DNA of 64,000 nucleotides from Bacillus fonticola (GTDB lineage Bacteria; Bacillota; Bacilli; Bacillales; JC228), in contig NZ_CP052135.1 in the NCBI RefSeq assembly GCF_012955605.1, positions 176,001-240,000 on the forward strand. The letters are read 5' to 3'. Position numbers and translations under genes: made by a program. The first letter of the stretch is position 1. Every line of letters begins with the position of its first letter. A model generated the notes under the pieces. The model ran no database searches. It was given only the letters and a program-made list of their open reading frames with translations, and had not been told where the DNA came from. Positions 19,762-29,876 of the stretch are shown here, in pieces.

Positions 19762-21920
19762 TTTTTAATAATCAAGTTTATCAATATGTTAACAAAGATG
19801 AGAAGAATCGCATTCGAATTATTGAAGTGGACGAGTTAGTCATCTATTTCGTTGAGTTGCATGGTGATACAGCAATGCCTAAGAGAATAGCGACTGCTAC
19901 ATTAGAGGCAGAAATCCAAGGTGAAGTATTACTTCCAATTCCTGATCCATATTCTAAAAGCTATTCAGACAAAGATTTAACATCAAAGCAAATTGAAAAA
20001 AGGGATGCTGACTGGCAGGTTGTATCTGAGCATTGGGAAGTTTATAAAGAGCGATTATTAGAAAGGAAATCACGAGAAGATGTGTTTGTAGCAATAGCAA
20101 CTGAAACTAACTTAAGTAAGTTGAAAATTAAACGCATCTTTACTCGCTTTTGGCAACGTGGTTTAAATAAAAACGCTCTACTTCCCGACTATATGCATTC
20201 TGGTGGTAAAGGAAAAGAGAAGGAACTTTCTGGAGCCAAAGTTGGAAGACCACGTAAATTCAATTTATCAGATGATGGTAATCAAGGCGTTAATATTTCA
20301 GAAGAAGTAAAGAAACAATTCGCGTATGTGATTAAGAAATACTATCGACAAAAAAATCAAATCACATTAGCTGAAACTTATGATCATCTATTAAGAGAGT
20401 TTTATTCGGATTCATATAAAGAGAATGACGAAGTGAAATATAAAGTTTGGGATGCCTCAAGAATCCCGACATATCATCAATTTTATTATTGGTTTAAGAA
20501 ATATGAAGATCCACAGCTAGATATTGTTTTAAGAAAGAGTTCAAAGGAATACGACCTAAAGCATCGCCCCTTATTAGGCAATTCTACAAATGAAACAGAT
20601 GGTCCAGGTACTCGTTTTCAAATTGATGCAACAATTGCCGATATTTATTTAGTAAGCTCATTTGACCGTAATTTAATTATTGGTCGCCCTATTGTATATG
20701 CAGTAATTGATGTTTATTCACGTATGATGACAGGAATCTATGTTGGATTAGAAGGACCTTCATGGATAGGTGCAATGATGGCACTTGATAATATGGTTGC
20801 TGACAAAGTTGAATACTGCAATCAATTTGGTATTTCTATTGAAGAGGAGCAGTGGCCAGCTAAGCATCTACCTGAAATTATTATTGCAGACCGTGGAGAG
20901 TTTGAAGGATATTCAGTTGAAAATCTAATCAATAATTTGAATGTCAAAATTGAAAATGCATCTGCTTATAGAGGAGATATGAAAGGCATTGTGGAGCGTC
21001 AATTTAGAACGGTTAACGGAAAAATCAAACGTAAGACACCCGGTGCAATTCAGAAGGAATATCGTGAAAGGGGAGATCGTGATTATCGTTTAGATGCAAG
21101 TCTTAACTTAGATGAATTTACTAAGATCATCATACATCTCGTCTTGCATCACAATCAAAAAGTAATTGAAAAATATCCGTTAGAAAAAGGAATGATTGCT
21201 ACTGGATTGACAGCTACACCGATTAATTTATGGAATTGGGGCATAGAGAATAAAAAGGGACGCCTGCAAACAATAAGCGATACAAATGTTTTCAGAATAA
21301 GTTTATTACCTAAAGGAAACGCACGCATAACTAGAGCAGGGCTAAAATTTAAAAACTTATTTTATGGTTTGGATAAGGCGATTGCAGAGCAATGGTACCT
21401 AAAATACAAAAATACAAGTATAGAAATTGTCTATGATCCTAGAAATATGAATCAAATTTATATCCCTCATACGGACGGAAGAAACTTCGATCCATGTTAT
21501 TTGCTACCTACTAGTGAACAGTATAAAGGGGATATATTAGAAGAAATTGAGTTTTATCAAGAAATGTTACAAGAGCAGAAAGCTTTGCAAGTATCCGAGC
21601 AACGTGAAAATGCTATTAATACAGATGTTGCCATCGAGCAAATTGTGAAAAAGGCAAATAGAGAGAAGAAAAAGGTAGAACAAAAGGATATTAATAAATC
21701 TGAAAAGTTGAAGAATATTCGAGTAAATAGGCAAGTCGAAAAACAGATAAATCGTGAAGAAGAAAAATTCGATTTAACTACAAAGCATGTATCTGAACCA
21801 GCACATATTATAGATTTTAAAACGAAAGAAAAATTACAAGAACCAACGATCAAATCAAGTAATGCTCGTCTGATGGAAAAATTGAGAAAGAAAAGAGATG
21901 AGGAGTTTGAAAAAGAATGA
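19758..21920 (+). CDS. tnsB: Tn7-like transposase subunit TnsB
   Basis: DDE recombinase that joins the 3' ends and binds the terminal repeats; 720 aa (E. coli TnsB is about 702). The catalytic triad is visible as Asp290 (QIDATIADI), Asp378 (IIADRGEFEG) and Glu413 (GIVERQFRT), the last two 35 residues apart. The C-terminal 110 residues are highly charged, as expected for the TnsC-contacting tail. ATG 19758 overlaps the original tnsA stop. The start of tnsC overlaps its 3' end by 23 bases. Confidence 0.96.
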   Translation: MIFNNQVYQYVNKDEKNRIRIIEVDELVIYFVELHGDTAMPKRIATATLEAEIQGEVLLPIPDPYSKSYSDKDLTSKQIEKRDADWQVVSEHWEVYKERLLERKSREDVFVAIATETNLSKLKIKRIFTRFWQRGLNKNALLPDYMHSGGKGKEKELSGAKVGRPRKFNLSDDGNQGVNISEEVKKQFAYVIKKYYRQKNQITLAETYDHLLREFYSDSYKENDEVKYKVWDASRIPTYHQFYYWFKKYEDPQLDIVLRKSSKEYDLKHRPLLGNSTNETDGPGTRFQIDATIADIYLVSSFDRNLIIGRPIVYAVIDVYSRMMTGIYVGLEGPSWIGAMMALDNMVADKVEYCNQFGISIEEEQWPAKHLPEIIIADRGEFEGYSVENLINNLNVKIENASAYRGDMKGIVERQFRTVNGKIKRKTPGAIQKEYRERGDRDYRLDASLNLDEFTKIIIHLVLHHNQKVIEKYPLEKGMIATGLTATPINLWNWGIENKKGRLQTISDTNVFRISLLPKGNARITRAGLKFKNLFYGLDKAIAEQWYLKYKNTSIEIVYDPRNMNQIYIPHTDGRNFDPCYLLPTSEQYKGDILEEIEFYQEMLQEQKALQVSEQRENAINTDVAIEQIVKKANREKKKVEQKDINKSEKLKNIRVNRQVEKQINREEEKFDLTTKHVSEPAHIIDFKTKEKLQEPTIKSSNARLMEKLRKKRDEEFEKE

Positions 21921-23592
21921 AGACATTGTTGTTTTAAAGGGCGAGTTCGAGAAAGCACAATATAAAGAGCAGCCTTTGTCAGAGTACGACCAAAATCCAT
22001 TCATTGAAGCTCTTCCTTCGATTTTTTCAGAAGATGATGTATTAGACCGTTTCATGGTTGCGCCACGTATCACAAGCCAAGATAAGGCTCTAGAAGTTAA
22101 CATTCGCTATCATATTTTGAAAAGAGTTAAAACTTTTATTCAGCCTTTACCTATCCACTTTGAAGTTGAGCGTAGGCTGTCTACTCTAATTCGCCGAGGT
22201 TATTTAGCCAGAAACCCTTTAGATAACACATATTTTGAAAGAATTCGTGTACTGAATGAACTTCGAGATGAGGAAGAACAATCGATACAAATAATAGATG
22301 AACGTTTGAATTATATTCGTTCAACAGCCGATAGTTTATCAATCATCGGAATTTCGGGCATTGGAAAAACAACAGCCATTGAACGGTTATTACTCATGTA
22401 TCCTCAAGTTATTAAGCATGAAGAATATAACGGTCATCCATTTAACCGCACTCAAATTGTATGGCTCAAAATTGACTGTCCATATGACGGCAGCTTGTCA
22501 ACGTTATGCAAAAGCTTCTTTAAGGCAATTGATGATTTATTAGGCACACGCTATCTCGAAAAGTTCGGATATTTAAATAGAGTGACATCCACCATGTTGT
22601 TACACATGACGTCATTAGCAAGTATGTACGGCATTGGCGTACTAGTTATTGATGAAATCCAACATTTACTACATGCGAAAAATGACCAAGAGGAAATGTT
22701 GAATTTCTTTGTAACCTTATCAAATACAGTTGGTATCCCAACCGTTCTAATCGGCACTTCTAAAGCGCAAAAATTATTTAAGGGGAATTTCCGTCAAGCT
22801 AGACGAGCTGCGAGTGATGGGGCAATTATATGGGATCGCATGGCAGAAGATAGTGAGGAATGGCAATTCTTTTTAGAAACGCTGTGGGAATTGCAATGTT
22901 TGAAAAGCCGTTCTGAGCTAACAGAAGATGTTAAAAAGTCATTTTACGAGGAATGCCAAGGGATTACAGCGGTAGCCGTGAATTTATTCATACTAGCGCA
23001 AGAAAGAGCCCTGTTTGATGAAAATAATCCCAATGAACTTATTACCGCAAGAACTTTAAAACAAACAGCTAAAAAGGATATGCAGATGATTCAGCCAATG
23101 ATAAAAGCAGTACGCACGAATAACCTGCATGACATGATGAAGTATGAGGACATCATGATTAACTTAGATGATGTCATGTTAAATCATAAACGAGATATGG
23201 AGTTAACAGGGCGAATTCAAGAAGCATTTAAAGAAAGACAAAATACGATTGAATTTAAAAGGAACGATACCATTGAAGGTTTAGTAGTTGAGCTAGTCTC
23301 TCTGGGGATATTTGATAGTTTAAAAGAGACAGATATTAAAAAGCTGGTTAAACAAATTGTTGAAAAGAATCCACTTGATACTGATTATAACGTATTTAAA
23401 ATTGATGCCCTTCAAGCTGCATTAGCATTAAATCAGCAAAAGAAGGGACAAAAAAGCAAACCGAAACCTCAAAATACCAATGTATTACCATTGTTGGCGC
23501 TTAGAAAGAGAGCGCTAGAGAAAAAACAGCATCCGTATGAATTATTGAAAGCAAGTGGATATATTAAAAATCCATTAGAGGAATTCTACTAG
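21898..23592 (+). CDS. tnsC: Tn7-like AAA+ regulator TnsC
   Basis: ATPase that links target selectors to the TnsAB transposase; 564 aa (E. coli TnsC is about 555). Walker A GISGIGKTTAIERLL has the lysine at residue 157; Walker B GVLVIDEIQHL and sensor segment TVLIGTSKAQ follow. A TniB-type AAA module is flanked by an N-terminal TnsB/D-contacting part and a C-terminal part for TnsA contact. The gene overlaps tnsB and is followed 10 bases later by tnsD. Confidence 0.95.
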   Translation: MRSLKKNEDIVVLKGEFEKAQYKEQPLSEYDQNPFIEALPSIFSEDDVLDRFMVAPRITSQDKALEVNIRYHILKRVKTFIQPLPIHFEVERRLSTLIRRGYLARNPLDNTYFERIRVLNELRDEEEQSIQIIDERLNYIRSTADSLSIIGISGIGKTTAIERLLLMYPQVIKHEEYNGHPFNRTQIVWLKIDCPYDGSLSTLCKSFFKAIDDLLGTRYLEKFGYLNRVTSTMLLHMTSLASMYGIGVLVIDEIQHLLHAKNDQEEMLNFFVTLSNTVGIPTVLIGTSKAQKLFKGNFRQARRAASDGAIIWDRMAEDSEEWQFFLETLWELQCLKSRSELTEDVKKSFYEECQGITAVAVNLFILAQERALFDENNPNELITARTLKQTAKKDMQMIQPMIKAVRTNNLHDMMKYEDIMINLDDVMLNHKRDMELTGRIQEAFKERQNTIEFKRNDTIEGLVVELVSLGIFDSLKETDIKKLVKQIVEKNPLDTDYNVFKIDALQAALALNQQKKGQKSKPKPQNTNVLPLLALRKRALEKKQHPYELLKASGYIKNPLEEFY

Positions 23593-23602
23593 GAGGCTTA
23601 AG

Positions 23603-25471
23603 ATGCTACCATTCTTTACAGAACCATATCCAGATGAATTAATTTATTCGGCTATTGCACGTTATCACTTATACAGTGGGAATATTGATTGCAAAGATAC
23701 GTTAGAAGAAGTATTTCAAAGTCGTTCAGTGATTCCGAGTGTTAAGATTGGTAGCCATTTTAATTCTCTCGCTAAACAGATGGGAACGCATTATTCGTCA
23801 GAAAGTTTATTAGCCAAGCATACAATTTATCCTTTCTATGCTCCTTTTCTTTCCAAACAACGCAAGGAAGAACTTCTGCAAGATGTCCAAAGAGATGGCA
23901 AAGGACTTTATACAAGGCTTGGAATGGTCGCAGGAGGTATTTGTAAAAAGGACGGACTCTACTATTGTCCGGAATGTGCAGCTAATGATATTGAGCAACA
24001 TGGAGAGCCCTATATACATCGTGAGCATCAATTACAAGGGATTGAGTTCTGTGCGCATCATGAATTGAAATTAAAGAAGTATCCTGTCGATATTTTAAAG
24101 CAGAGTCGAATTGAGTTTATTCGATTCGATAAAAAGCTAATGAACTTTTCAATGATTCAAGAAGTTGAACCAAAAGAGTTTGTAGCCATTCAAATTGCTT
24201 TAGCAAAGATGGCTTATCAACTGCTGCAAGTTCAAATACATCAATTTTCAAGGGAATCTATTAATCTTAAATACCGGGCTCTTTTACGAGAGTGTAATTT
24301 AATAACAACTTCTAATCGAATTCGGCAAAATGAGATATACAAGGCATTTCAATCAAGGTTTCCAAAAGGATTTTTAGAAAATTACGAATCAGAAATCAAT
24401 GTAAATGACGAATATAATTGGCTGAAAGTCATTACACGAAATCTAAAACGTCATGTACATCCTTTCCGTCATTTGCTTATGCTTTATTTCTTAGAACAAG
24501 ATTTGAAGACTTTTTTACAAATTGAAGCTGATACAGGTCCTTTTGGTAGTGGCCCGTGGCCTTGTTTAAATAAAGCAGCTAATCATTATAAGGAATATGT
24601 GATCCAAGAAGTAAATGTTACGAGAGATTTTAAATCAAAAGCATCTATAGGTACGTTTGAATGCTCTTGTGGCTTTATATACGCTAGAAAAGGTCCTGAT
24701 AGATTATCTGAAGATAAATATCGTATTGGACGTATAAAAGCGTTTGGAGACGTCTGGAAGGCTAAATTACACGAATTGGCAGCTAAAAGTACTTACAGTA
24801 CAAGGGCATTAGCGAAAATACTTAACGTAGATTCGAAAACGGTTAAAAAATATCTTTCTTCAGAGATGAGAATAGAAGGATTATCAGAAAAGGATATTCC
24901 ACCAATGTTGCTGATTTATCGAAAACAATTATTAAAAGGAATGCAGCAATATCCAAGTTATTCAAGAACACAAATTCGTCAGTGTTTCCCAAAAGAATAT
25001 ATTTACTTGTATCGTCACGATAAAGAGTGGCTGTTTGAACAGTTACCTATGATTCGGGAGAAGCAGAGTAACCAAACAATTGTCGATTGGTCCATACGTG
25101 ATCGAGAATACTGCTCTAAAGTGAAAAAACTTTACAAGGAACTAATCGAACTAGATAAACCTGTTCGAATTACAATCTCGATTATTGGAAAACGACTTGG
25201 AATATTATCAAATTTGGAGAAACACCTTGATAAGCTACCCCGAACTAAAATGTTCCTATCTGAAATTACGGAATCTACCCAGCAATTCCAAATCAGACGT
25301 TGTTGCAAGATTATTGATCGAATGTTACAGGGGCAGGAACCAGCTGTATTATGGAAAGTACAGCGAATTGGCGCTGTTAAATCACATCATTTTCATGAAA
25401 TAAAACCGTATTTGGAAGAGTATTTACGAATAAAACAGGAAGTGGGAAGCTATGAGCAAACAACAGGTTAA
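23603..25471 (+). CDS. tnsD: Tn7-like target selector TnsD (TniQ family)
   Basis: DNA-binding protein that recognises the end of glmS and recruits TnsC; 622 aa, somewhat longer than E. coli TnsD (about 508). The N-terminal TniQ domain begins FFTEPYPDELIYSAIARYHL. A zinc-finger motif follows near residue 116-155 (YYCPECAAND ... EFCAHHELKL). Helix-turn-helix-like segments occur later (STRALAKILNVDSKTVKKYL). RBS AGGAGG precedes ATG 23603. The insertion lies exactly where a glmS-directed TnsD would place it. Confidence 0.94.
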   Translation: MLPFFTEPYPDELIYSAIARYHLYSGNIDCKDTLEEVFQSRSVIPSVKIGSHFNSLAKQMGTHYSSESLLAKHTIYPFYAPFLSKQRKEELLQDVQRDGKGLYTRLGMVAGGICKKDGLYYCPECAANDIEQHGEPYIHREHQLQGIEFCAHHELKLKKYPVDILKQSRIEFIRFDKKLMNFSMIQEVEPKEFVAIQIALAKMAYQLLQVQIHQFSRESINLKYRALLRECNLITTSNRIRQNEIYKAFQSRFPKGFLENYESEINVNDEYNWLKVITRNLKRHVHPFRHLLMLYFLEQDLKTFLQIEADTGPFGSGPWPCLNKAANHYKEYVIQEVNVTRDFKSKASIGTFECSCGFIYARKGPDRLSEDKYRIGRIKAFGDVWKAKLHELAAKSTYSTRALAKILNVDSKTVKKYLSSEMRIEGLSEKDIPPMLLIYRKQLLKGMQQYPSYSRTQIRQCFPKEYIYLYRHDKEWLFEQLPMIREKQSNQTIVDWSIRDREYCSKVKKLYKELIELDKPVRITISIIGKRLGILSNLEKHLDKLPRTKMFLSEITESTQQFQIRRCCKIIDRMLQGQEPAVLWKVQRIGAVKSHHFHEIKPYLEEYLRIKQEVGSYEQTTG

Positions 25472-26763
25472 AATAGCTTGGCATTTTGCTAAAGGAGAAA
25501 AAGCACAACTGATATGGATTGGTGAGCCATTCCGATATGATCATAAAACGATGATTAAGGCTTATTTTCGCTCACAAGGTCGTACAGAAGGTATTTTAAT
25601 GGATTGGGGTACATTACCATGCCTGGCAATCCAACATTATTATACTGATGGCATCATTACGGCTAGTCAAGTTCCTGAAGGTGTACAAGAGGTGGATATG
25701 ACCATTTATCCTAATAAAGTTAAATATCATGAACGCCCTTGGTCTATTCAAGGCAATGTTCATTTATCAATTGGTGTGGTTGCTAACTAATCGTGATCTA
25801 CGACAAGCCTATGAAAATATAGCATTTACTTGGTTGCAGGAAAAGATTTTGAAATTCGAATGGAACTTTACTCAACCGATCACAATAACAGCTCGTGTAA
25901 AGGAGAAGAATAACACGTGTACAGTATTACAAATTGTTAATGTGAAAAATAAAGATATTCCGTACCAACATATTTCGATTTTGCATCCAGAAATACAAGA
26001 TCAAGAGAAATCCAATGAGGCAAAGAAATACACTTATCGTTCTCTAAATAAACAGGGTGATGAAGAAGGCTTTACACTAGATGAACAATTAGATGGTTCT
26101 ACAGAAGACTTTGATCTTGTACAAATGAATCAGTTAAAACATGAATATACATCAGTTCCTAGAATTGAACGTATTAAAGGTAGTCATTCCAAGCAACGAA
26201 TGAAGGAAGATGAAAACACAAAGAAATACTACATTAATCATAATTCCATTCGATCTACCGCAGATAGTGGTGGCCAACAACTAGTGCGAGGGTTAGAGCA
26301 TCAAATGCTACATGAAATTCAAGCACAAGGCGAGCTGCAAGGTTTTATTAATGTCCTCAAAGCACTTGAGCAATATCCCATTATAGGAACAATACAAGTA
26401 ATTATGGATGTGTTGCCAGATGGTCACGGTGAACGTAGATTTACGAAATTGAGTGATAATGTCACTAAGCGGCGTTATGTAATTGCTCAAATATTTTTGG
26501 GGAATGGAAAACAATTCAACATTATAGAAATTGAACGGGAAAATCGCTCTTTGTCGATGTTGATTTTATCATCGCTTGTAACTCGTGAATGGAAAACTAT
26601 TTATGAGCGACTGCTTATAAATCTTGTGAATGATAGTGGAACATGGACAAGTAAGTCATTGAAAAGCATTGAAAGTCAAGGTATTACAGTGGTAAAAGCT
26701 AAACATAGTTCTAAAGGGGTTCAGCATAGGGCAGAGGTTTTATTGAACAAATTAGATTACTAG
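25452..26763 (+). CDS. tnsE: TnsE-like protein, one frameshift
   Basis: The position after tnsD and the weak overall pattern suggest TnsE, the selector for replicating or mobile DNA in Tn7. The 5' frame gives 112 residues ending GNVHLSIGVVA. The rest continues in another frame from NRDLRQAYENIAFTWLQ to the stop at 26763, about 436 residues in total (E. coli TnsE is about 538). One surplus or missing base near 25786 separates them. The C-terminal region (HSIRSTADSGGQ ... KLSDNVTKRRYVIAQI ... IIEIEREN) is compact and probably the conserved TnsE C-terminal domain. Identity rests largely on context. Confidence 0.7.
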
Positions 26764-27379
26764 ACACTACCGTTTGATGAAAGATTTTGAAAATAAGATT
26801 GCAAAAACTAACGGTGAATATTCGAAATAGTACCGAATCTCACGCAAAACGTTGGCTAGGTACCTTTGGATTGCAGAGAACAGTTAAAAATGGAAGAACT
26901 AGAAAAATACCACGCCTGCCTGGCGCTATTTCCTTACTTGAAAGCTTTGCATGATAGCATGTGGACATATAACAGGATTATACCTAATTCCTGCAGCTGA
27001 AAGGCCAAATTGAAGACAGGAAAAACCCTTTATCTCATATGCCTTACGGTTAAGGTCAGATCTTCAGACGATTAAAAAATCTTTTCACCTACATTTTAGC
27101 AACGGGTTGCTTGAGGGGCAGGTCAATCGATTGAAATTTATCCAGAGAATGATGTACGGACGAGCAAGTATTGACCTCTTGAGGAAGAGAATGATTTATC
27201 GACTTTAATCGTTATCCTAGAAAATCAATAAAGCAACTGTAAAGTTAATGGCTGATAGTTTTCACCAATTGTCCGTAAGAACCTATAAATATATAGCTTA
27301 AAGAGTTATTTGAAAATATAAAAATATTGTGCTATTATTTTGTGGGGTTTATTTGAAATACTTGAAGGGTGAGGTTTTA
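26764..27379. other. Junction between tns genes and cargo
   Basis: About 600 bp without an intact gene. It contains an ISL3-family transposase fragment (separate entry). A weak -35/-10 pair, TTTGAA (27309-27314) and TATTAT (27333-27338) with an 18-bp spacer, may drive the cargo operon. Nothing else is recognised. Confidence 0.6.
27048..27208 (+). pseudogene. ISL3-family transposase, C-terminal fragment
   Basis: One frame reads LRLRSDLQTIKKSFHLHFSN, then GLLEGQVNRLKFIQRMMYGR, then ASIDLLRKRM, the conserved C-terminal end of ISL3-type transposases. No start and no other domains remain. It is probably a relic of an older insertion at the cargo boundary. Confidence 0.7.
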
Positions 27380-27970
27380 ATGTCTATTTATACCAAAACA
27401 GGAGATAAAGGTAAAACAAGTTTAATTGGTGGTAGAGTTGATAAGGATCATAGATTGGTAGAATCTTATGGAACACTTGATGAATTAAACTCTTTTGTAG
27501 GTTTAACAATATCTGAAATAACGGAATTTAAACATTTAGAGCTTCAAGATATTATTCTAGAGTTAAAAGAGATACAACATGCTCTTTTTGATTGTGGTGC
27601 CGATCTAGCAAACATTTCTACAAGAAAAGAAGTGAATTTCGGAGTTGAATTGATTAATTTTTTAGAAACACGTATAGACACCTATACTGAAGAAACACCC
27701 CAACTTAAAAGGTTTATTTTACCAGGAGGTTGTAAGGCATCTTCTTATCTTCATGTAGCCAGAACTATAGCTAGAAGAGCTGAACGGCTATTAGTAAGAG
27801 TAAATAGAATGAATGAAGATGTAGATTATAGCATAGAAATGGCTTTTTTAAATAGATTATCAGATTACTTTTTTGCATTAGCAAGATACGTAAATTTCCT
27901 ATTAGATTTTAATGATATTGAATACATTAGAAATGCTAATGTTAAAAGTTTTAAAGGAGGAAAAAAATGA
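27380..27970 (+). CDS. PduO-type ATP:cob(I)alamin adenosyltransferase
   Basis: Converts cob(I)alamin and ATP to adenosylcobalamin; 196 aa, normal for the PduO/MMAB type. Signatures visible: N-terminal YTKTGDKGKTSLIGG, YGTLDELNSFVG, then FILPGGCKASSYLHVARTIARRAERLL and NRLSDYFFALAR. ATG 27380 follows GAAGGGTGAGG; an in-frame start at 27329 lacks support. It is the first gene of the cargo operon and overlaps the next by 4 bases. Its presence beside a radical SAM enzyme with a B12-binding-like domain suggests it conditions the cofactor for the pathway. Confidence 0.92.
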   Translation: MSIYTKTGDKGKTSLIGGRVDKDHRLVESYGTLDELNSFVGLTISEITEFKHLELQDIILELKEIQHALFDCGADLANISTRKEVNFGVELINFLETRIDTYTEETPQLKRFILPGGCKASSYLHVARTIARRAERLLVRVNRMNEDVDYSIEMAFLNRLSDYFFALARYVNFLLDFNDIEYIRNANVKSFKGGKK

Positions 27971-28989
27971 ATTTAGAAATTACAGAGAATGATTGGAAAT
28001 CATATTCGAAAGATCCACTGCCCGGTTGGGGAAACAGCAACTTGTCCTTATTTAATATGGATTTAGCACGTTTAAAAGAACAAAGAAGCTCAGATATATC
28101 AATTTATTCCATTCCTTTTGACTCAACTTCATTTTCGCGTATAGGTTCTCGATATGGTCCGAATAGCATTAGACAAGCTAGTTTAAAATATTCAGCTCAA
28201 GAAAAAAGTAGAAGTCAACCGGTACTTAGAAATATGAGGAATGGAAGGTTATTTACAACTAAAAATTTGCATTGTTATGACTATGGTGATCTACACGTAT
28301 ATCCAAATGACACTTTAAAACAAATACAATCTGTAATGTCTGAAGCTTATTCTATCGCATTGTTAAGTAAAAGCACTATTATGTTAGGTGGAGAGCACAC
28401 TTTAAGCTTCCCTAATTTTCACGCTACTCACAAAGCAGCTGTTGAGAAAGGGAACAAAAAAATCGGCTATATACAAATTGATAACCATTTTGATTTCGGT
28501 AAATACTCAATTTTGAATGGGGAGTATTACCATGGCACTAATGCTAGAAAGATTTTTGAGTTACCTTATATGAAAGGTAATTATATGGGGTTTGTGGGTG
28601 TAGGAGATTTTACAAGTAATGAACAGTATAATTTCTTACTTGATAACAATATCACTGTAAAAAACATGTGTGAAATTAGAAAAACTTCTTTTAAGAAATG
28701 CTTAATTGACACATTAGATAAAATTTCTGAATATACTGATTCTATTTACATTTCCATCGATATAGATGTTTGTGATAATCCTTACGCCCCGGGAACAGGT
28801 CATATCACAATTGGTGGAATTAGCTCATTAGATTTTATGGAAATTGCTGATATACTTAAAAAATATTCAGTATGTGCATTGGATATAGTAGAAGTAAATC
28901 CACAATATGATTCTAGTGAATTAACTTCTAATTTAGTGTCTAGATTTTTACATGAATATTTATTCTTTGAGGAGTTAGAAGATGAATAA
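27967..28989 (+). CDS. Ureohydrolase (arginase/agmatinase family)
   Basis: A 340-aa binuclear manganese hydrolase. The ligand set is complete: His144 (GGEHTLSF), Asp172, His174 and Asp176 (IDNHFDFG), Asp265 and Asp267 (SIDIDVCDNPYAPGTG). The APGTG segment is closer to agmatinase and guanidino-acid hydrolases than to arginase, and sequence outside the metal sites differs clearly from the rocF product in this window. It likely hydrolyses a guanidino or amidino group on a pathway intermediate, releasing urea or a urea-like product. A biosynthetic role is inferred from the operon. It overlaps both neighbours. Confidence 0.85.
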   Translation: MNLEITENDWKSYSKDPLPGWGNSNLSLFNMDLARLKEQRSSDISIYSIPFDSTSFSRIGSRYGPNSIRQASLKYSAQEKSRSQPVLRNMRNGRLFTTKNLHCYDYGDLHVYPNDTLKQIQSVMSEAYSIALLSKSTIMLGGEHTLSFPNFHATHKAAVEKGNKKIGYIQIDNHFDFGKYSILNGEYYHGTNARKIFELPYMKGNYMGFVGVGDFTSNEQYNFLLDNNITVKNMCEIRKTSFKKCLIDTLDKISEYTDSIYISIDIDVCDNPYAPGTGHITIGGISSLDFMEIADILKKYSVCALDIVEVNPQYDSSELTSNLVSRFLHEYLFFEELEDE

Positions 28990-29872
28990 GAATTTAAGTT
29001 ATCTCACCAAAAGTTTTGAAGAGTTAGGTATACAAATAGAAAGTTTGAGAAACTTGAATGAAGGTTTGGAGTCAACTATACTAATTGGCTATTCGCTAGA
29101 AGAGAAAAAGGAGGTAGCTATTAAAATTCCTAAAGAAATAATCTTCAACAATGATAATGATCAGAATTTTAGTGCAATGTCTTTGTATACTCAGGAGTAT
29201 AGACTTCTGCGCTTATTAAAACAAATGTCTTTTCCTGTACCAGAGGTTTATCATTTTGATTCTAGTAATAAAGTACCCTTTATTATAATGGAATTATTAA
29301 AAGATGTTTCAACTCCTACAAAGGAGGACTTTGTTTCAATTGGTAGATTGACTCGAACCCTTCATTCGTATAAAGCTCCAGAATTAAATCTTGTTGCTAT
29401 GGAAAGATTCACTGATATAAATGAACTAATTTTGCATAGATTATACAAGAGATTCAATATAATAGCAGATTTTGGTTATTCAGAAGGTACTCTTCCCCCT
29501 ATATCACTAATGTCTTCAAGTATTAATCATATAGAAGGTGAGAAGTGTTTACTCCATATGGATATTAGACCTCAAAATATATTAAAGAAAACTGACAATG
29601 ACTTTCTTTTTACCGATTGGAGTAATGCTTTAATCGGGTATCCAGCTCTTGAAATTGCCCGTCTTCAAGAATACGGAGAATTCTTCTGTGAATTTATGGA
29701 GGGTTATGGAGAATTGACTAAAATTGATAAGTTACCTATGCTGATTTATCGATTAGATACTGCAATTATGTTGTCGGTTGTTTTCTTATCAGAAGAACCT
29801 AATCCAATTATGGCTAATACCCAATTGAAAAGGGTTTCATCCATATTAAAAGAAATTAAGAAGGAGCTTTGA
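28982..29872 (+). CDS. APH-type small-molecule phosphotransferase
   Basis: A 296-aa kinase of the aminoglycoside/choline kinase fold. Visible: Lys in KKEVAIKIPKE (48-50), catalytic loop HMDIRPQN (His192, Asp194, Asn199) and metal Asp212 in FTDWSNAL. It probably phosphorylates a hydroxyl group of the pathway product or an intermediate, either as a biosynthetic step or as self-protection. A histidine phosphatase four genes on could reverse it. The substrate is unknown. It overlaps the ureohydrolase gene by 8 bases. Confidence 0.85.
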   Translation: MNKNLSYLTKSFEELGIQIESLRNLNEGLESTILIGYSLEEKKEVAIKIPKEIIFNNDNDQNFSAMSLYTQEYRLLRLLKQMSFPVPEVYHFDSSNKVPFIIMELLKDVSTPTKEDFVSIGRLTRTLHSYKAPELNLVAMERFTDINELILHRLYKRFNIIADFGYSEGTLPPISLMSSSINHIEGEKCLLHMDIRPQNILKKTDNDFLFTDWSNALIGYPALEIARLQEYGEFFCEFMEGYGELTKIDKLPMLIYRLDTAIMLSVVFLSEEPNPIMANTQLKRVSSILKEIKKEL

Positions 29873-29876
29873 TTAA

